A stretch of 5,877 nucleotides of DNA, from the NCBI GenBank assembly GCA_016199325.1, contig JACQGW010000209.1:1-5877 (forward strand). Direction: 5' to 3'. The DNA is from Chloroflexota bacterium (GTDB lineage Bacteria > Chloroflexota > Dehalococcoidia > JACQGW01). The translations under genes were made by a program, and so were the position numbers. Below the pieces are notes generated by a model. That model ran no database searches. It was not told the DNA's origin and saw only the letters and a program-made list of their open reading frames with translations. Below, piece by piece: positions 4,630-5,877 of this stretch (position 1 is the first letter of the stretch; every line of letters begins with the position of its first letter).

Positions 4630-5877
4630 ATGGCGCTTCAACCAGCGAGAGTGCTGATCCTCTACTCGGCGTGCGGCGGCGGCCACAGCAGCGTGGCGCT
4701 GGCCGTCGAAGAGGGGCTCCGCAGCCTCTATGGCGATGGCATTGCCGTCCAGCGCGTCGATCCCTTTTCGCTCGACCGCCGGACGACCGCCGATCGGCTT
4801 GTGTCGCTCTACCCGAACCTGCTCATCCACCGCGCCCGGGTCTGGCGGCCGATCTACTACCACTCGAACCGGCCTCGGATTCTGCGGCCTTTGCTCTCGG
4901 TCGCCCGCCGGCTGACTGCCGACCGGATGCGGGGTGTCGTCGAGCGCGCGCGGGCCGACGTCGTCGTCGCCGTCGACCCGCTGACTCCCCAGCTCGTTGC
5001 CCCGTTCCTGGCGCACGAGCGAACGCCGCTTCTTCTGGTCGTGACCGACCTCGTGAACGTTCATCGGGCCTGGTGCTGTCCCCGCGCCGACGAGTTCCTG
5101 GCGCCCTCCCGCGACGCCGCGCTGGCGCTGGCCCGACTTGGCGTGCCCGCCGACCGCATCACCCTCTCGGGTCTGCCTGTACGGCTCGGCTTCTGCCGGC
5201 CGGCCGACTCGGCTGCTTTGCGGGCGGCCTACGGGTTGGACGTCGATCGGCCCGTCGTCCTCGTCAGCGGCGGCGGCAGCGGTGCCGGAGACCTCGAGCG
5301 CGCGGTCCTCACCCTGTTACGAGCCCGGCTGCCGGCGCAGATCGTCGCCGTCTGCGGGCGCAACCGTCGGTTGCGGCTGCGCCTCCAGAGCTTACCGAGC
5401 GAGGAGCCAGACCTGCGCGTCTTCGGCTTCGTCGAACAGATGGCGGACCTGCTCGGCGCCGCCGAGGCCGTTGTGACCAAGGCCGGCTCCGTGACCATTG
5501 CCGAGGCGGCGGCAGCCGGCCGGCCGGTGGTGCTTTTCCATGAAGTGCCGGGCCAGGAGGACGGAAACGTCGACTGGGTCGAGCGAAATGGCCTGGGCTT
5601 CGACGGCCGCACGCCGGACCGGCTTGTCGCGGCCGTCCGGCACCTGCTGTGTTGCGGCACGAGCTCGACCAGCCGCTCGCAGCCCCTCAATCTCCCGACG
5701 AGCAGGCAGCTCCCCTCCCTGATCGCCGCCCTGGCCGCCCCGCTGCTGCTGGGCGGGCTGGGAGGTGGGGAGGGGACCCTCACCCCCGGCCCCTCTCCCG
5801 CCACGCGGGAGAGGGGGGACGGGGAGGGGACCCTCACCCCCGGCCCCTCTCCCGCCACGCGGGAGAGGGGGGACGGG
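4630..5877 (+). CDS. MurG/MGDG-synthase-like glycosyltransferase, 3' partial, with repeat-encoded tail
   Basis: This is a predicted GT-B glycosyltransferase of the GT28-like group (MurG, monogalactosyldiacylglycerol synthase, processive diacylglycerol glucosyltransferases). These transfer a sugar from a nucleotide donor to a lipid acceptor at the inner face of the membrane. The N-terminal domain opens with VLILYSACGGGHSS (residues 7-20), the glycine-rich acceptor-side loop with His19, then VVVAVDPLTPQ (about 111-121) and TDLVNVHRAWCCPRADEFLA (139-158). The C-terminal domain has VLVSGGGSGAGD (about 210-221), then FGFVEQMADLL (from about 265). TKAGSVTIAEAAAAGRPVV (283-301) and PGQEDGNVDW (307-316) follow, matching the donor-binding signature. 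From about residue 345 family resemblance fades, and from 5767 the frame reads through two 18-residue GEGTLTPGPSPATRERGD units without a stop to the window edge (416 residues visible). I chose ATG 4630 because it gives the family N-terminus and lies below the promoter candidate; ATG 4609 or GTG 4618 are possible. Lipid or peptidoglycan role and exact acceptor are unknown. Confidence 0.85.
   Translation, partial: MALQPARVLILYSACGGGHSSVALAVEEGLRSLYGDGIAVQRVDPFSLDRRTTADRLVSLYPNLLIHRARVWRPIYYHSNRPRILRPLLSVARRLTADRMRGVVERARADVVVAVDPLTPQLVAPFLAHERTPLLLVVTDLVNVHRAWCCPRADEFLAPSRDAALALARLGVPADRITLSGLPVRLGFCRPADSAALRAAYGLDVDRPVVLVSGGGSGAGDLERAVLTLLRARLPAQIVAVCGRNRRLRLRLQSLPSEEPDLRVFGFVEQMADLLGAAEAVVTKAGSVTIAEAAAAGRPVVLFHEVPGQEDGNVDWVERNGLGFDGRTPDRLVAAVRHLLCCGTSSTSRSQPLNLPTSRQLPSLIAALAAPLLLGGLGGGEGTLTPGPSPATRERGDGEGTLTPGPSPATRERGDG
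5767..5877. repeat. 54-bp tandem repeat with perfect 12-bp hairpins, two copies and a third begun
   Basis: Positions 5767-5820 and 5821-5874 are identical 54-bp units, and GGG at 5875-5877 fits the start of a third. Each holds CCCCTCTCCCGC, the loop CAC, then GCGGGAGAGGGG, a perfect 12-bp stem (5790-5801 with 5805-5816; 5844-5855 with 5859-5870). As 54 is a multiple of three, the array stays open in the glycosyltransferase frame. From memory, its translation (LTPGPSP on one strand, GEGPGVRVPSP on the other) matches a widespread palindromic intergenic repeat often mistaken for protein. This was not searched. Confidence 0.85.

Noticed and set aside
4480..5064. Upstream extension of the rpsU frame to 258 residues
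   Set aside because: It is antisense to the glycosyltransferase and passes through the rpsU promoter. bS21 starts at the ATG at 4479.
5229..5858. 209-residue minus-strand frame starting in the terminal repeats
   Set aside because: Its N-terminus is the other-strand translation of the 54-bp palindromic repeat and the rest is antisense to the glycosyltransferase.
5767..5877. CRISPR-like array at the right end
   Set aside because: Units are contiguous identical 54-bp repeats with no variable spacers, and each is an inverted-repeat hairpin of a common dispersed type.

Overview
The window is about 5.9 kb of GC-rich bacterial DNA carrying six supportable coding regions on both strands. The gene set suggests a Chloroflexota-like bacterium, perhaps related to Thermomicrobia. 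The reasons are high GC, an MttB-family methyltransferase without pyrrolysine, a DUF433/DUF5615 toxin-antitoxin pair, a membrane protein resembling a family I associate with Chloroflexota, and short repeats of a kind seen between genes in that group. A bS21 gene argues against Actinobacteria, which mostly lack it. This placement is inferred from gene content, not from alignment or phylogeny.

Layout. Positions 1-229 are non-coding and hold a perfect 11-bp inverted repeat at 134-168. A minus-strand block follows: an MttB-like corrinoid methyltransferase (230-1762), then a toxin-antitoxin pair in which the DUF433 antitoxin (2302-2574) overlaps the DUF5615 PIN-like toxin (1856-2302) by one base. 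A divergent intergenic region (2575-2867) carries a promoter candidate for the pair and a patch of low-complexity repeat. On the plus strand there is a polytopic membrane protein (2868-3665) followed 37 bp later by a 56-residue acidic, coiled-coil-like protein (3703-3873) with a strong ribosome binding site. Together they look like a two-gene operon. About 410 bp with no credible gene follows (3874-4287), containing a hairpin and a 15-bp tandem direct repeat.

The right side has rpsU (bS21) on the minus strand (4288-4479) with a near-consensus extended -10 sigma70-type promoter. Divergent to it is a MurG/MGDG-synthase-like glycosyltransferase (4630 to the window end). That reading frame stays open through two identical 54-bp repeats, each holding a perfect 12-bp hairpin, and runs off the edge. 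The protein therefore appears to have a repeat-encoded C-terminal tail.

Functionally the window is a patchwork of one-carbon/methylamine-type metabolism, a selfish or stress-related TA pair, an uncharacterised membrane operon, a ribosomal protein and a glycolipid or cell-wall glycosyltransferase. I see no clearly new multi-gene defence or metabolic system. The items most worth a second look are the membrane/small-protein pair, the repeat-extended glycosyltransferase and the TA toxin with altered acidic residues.
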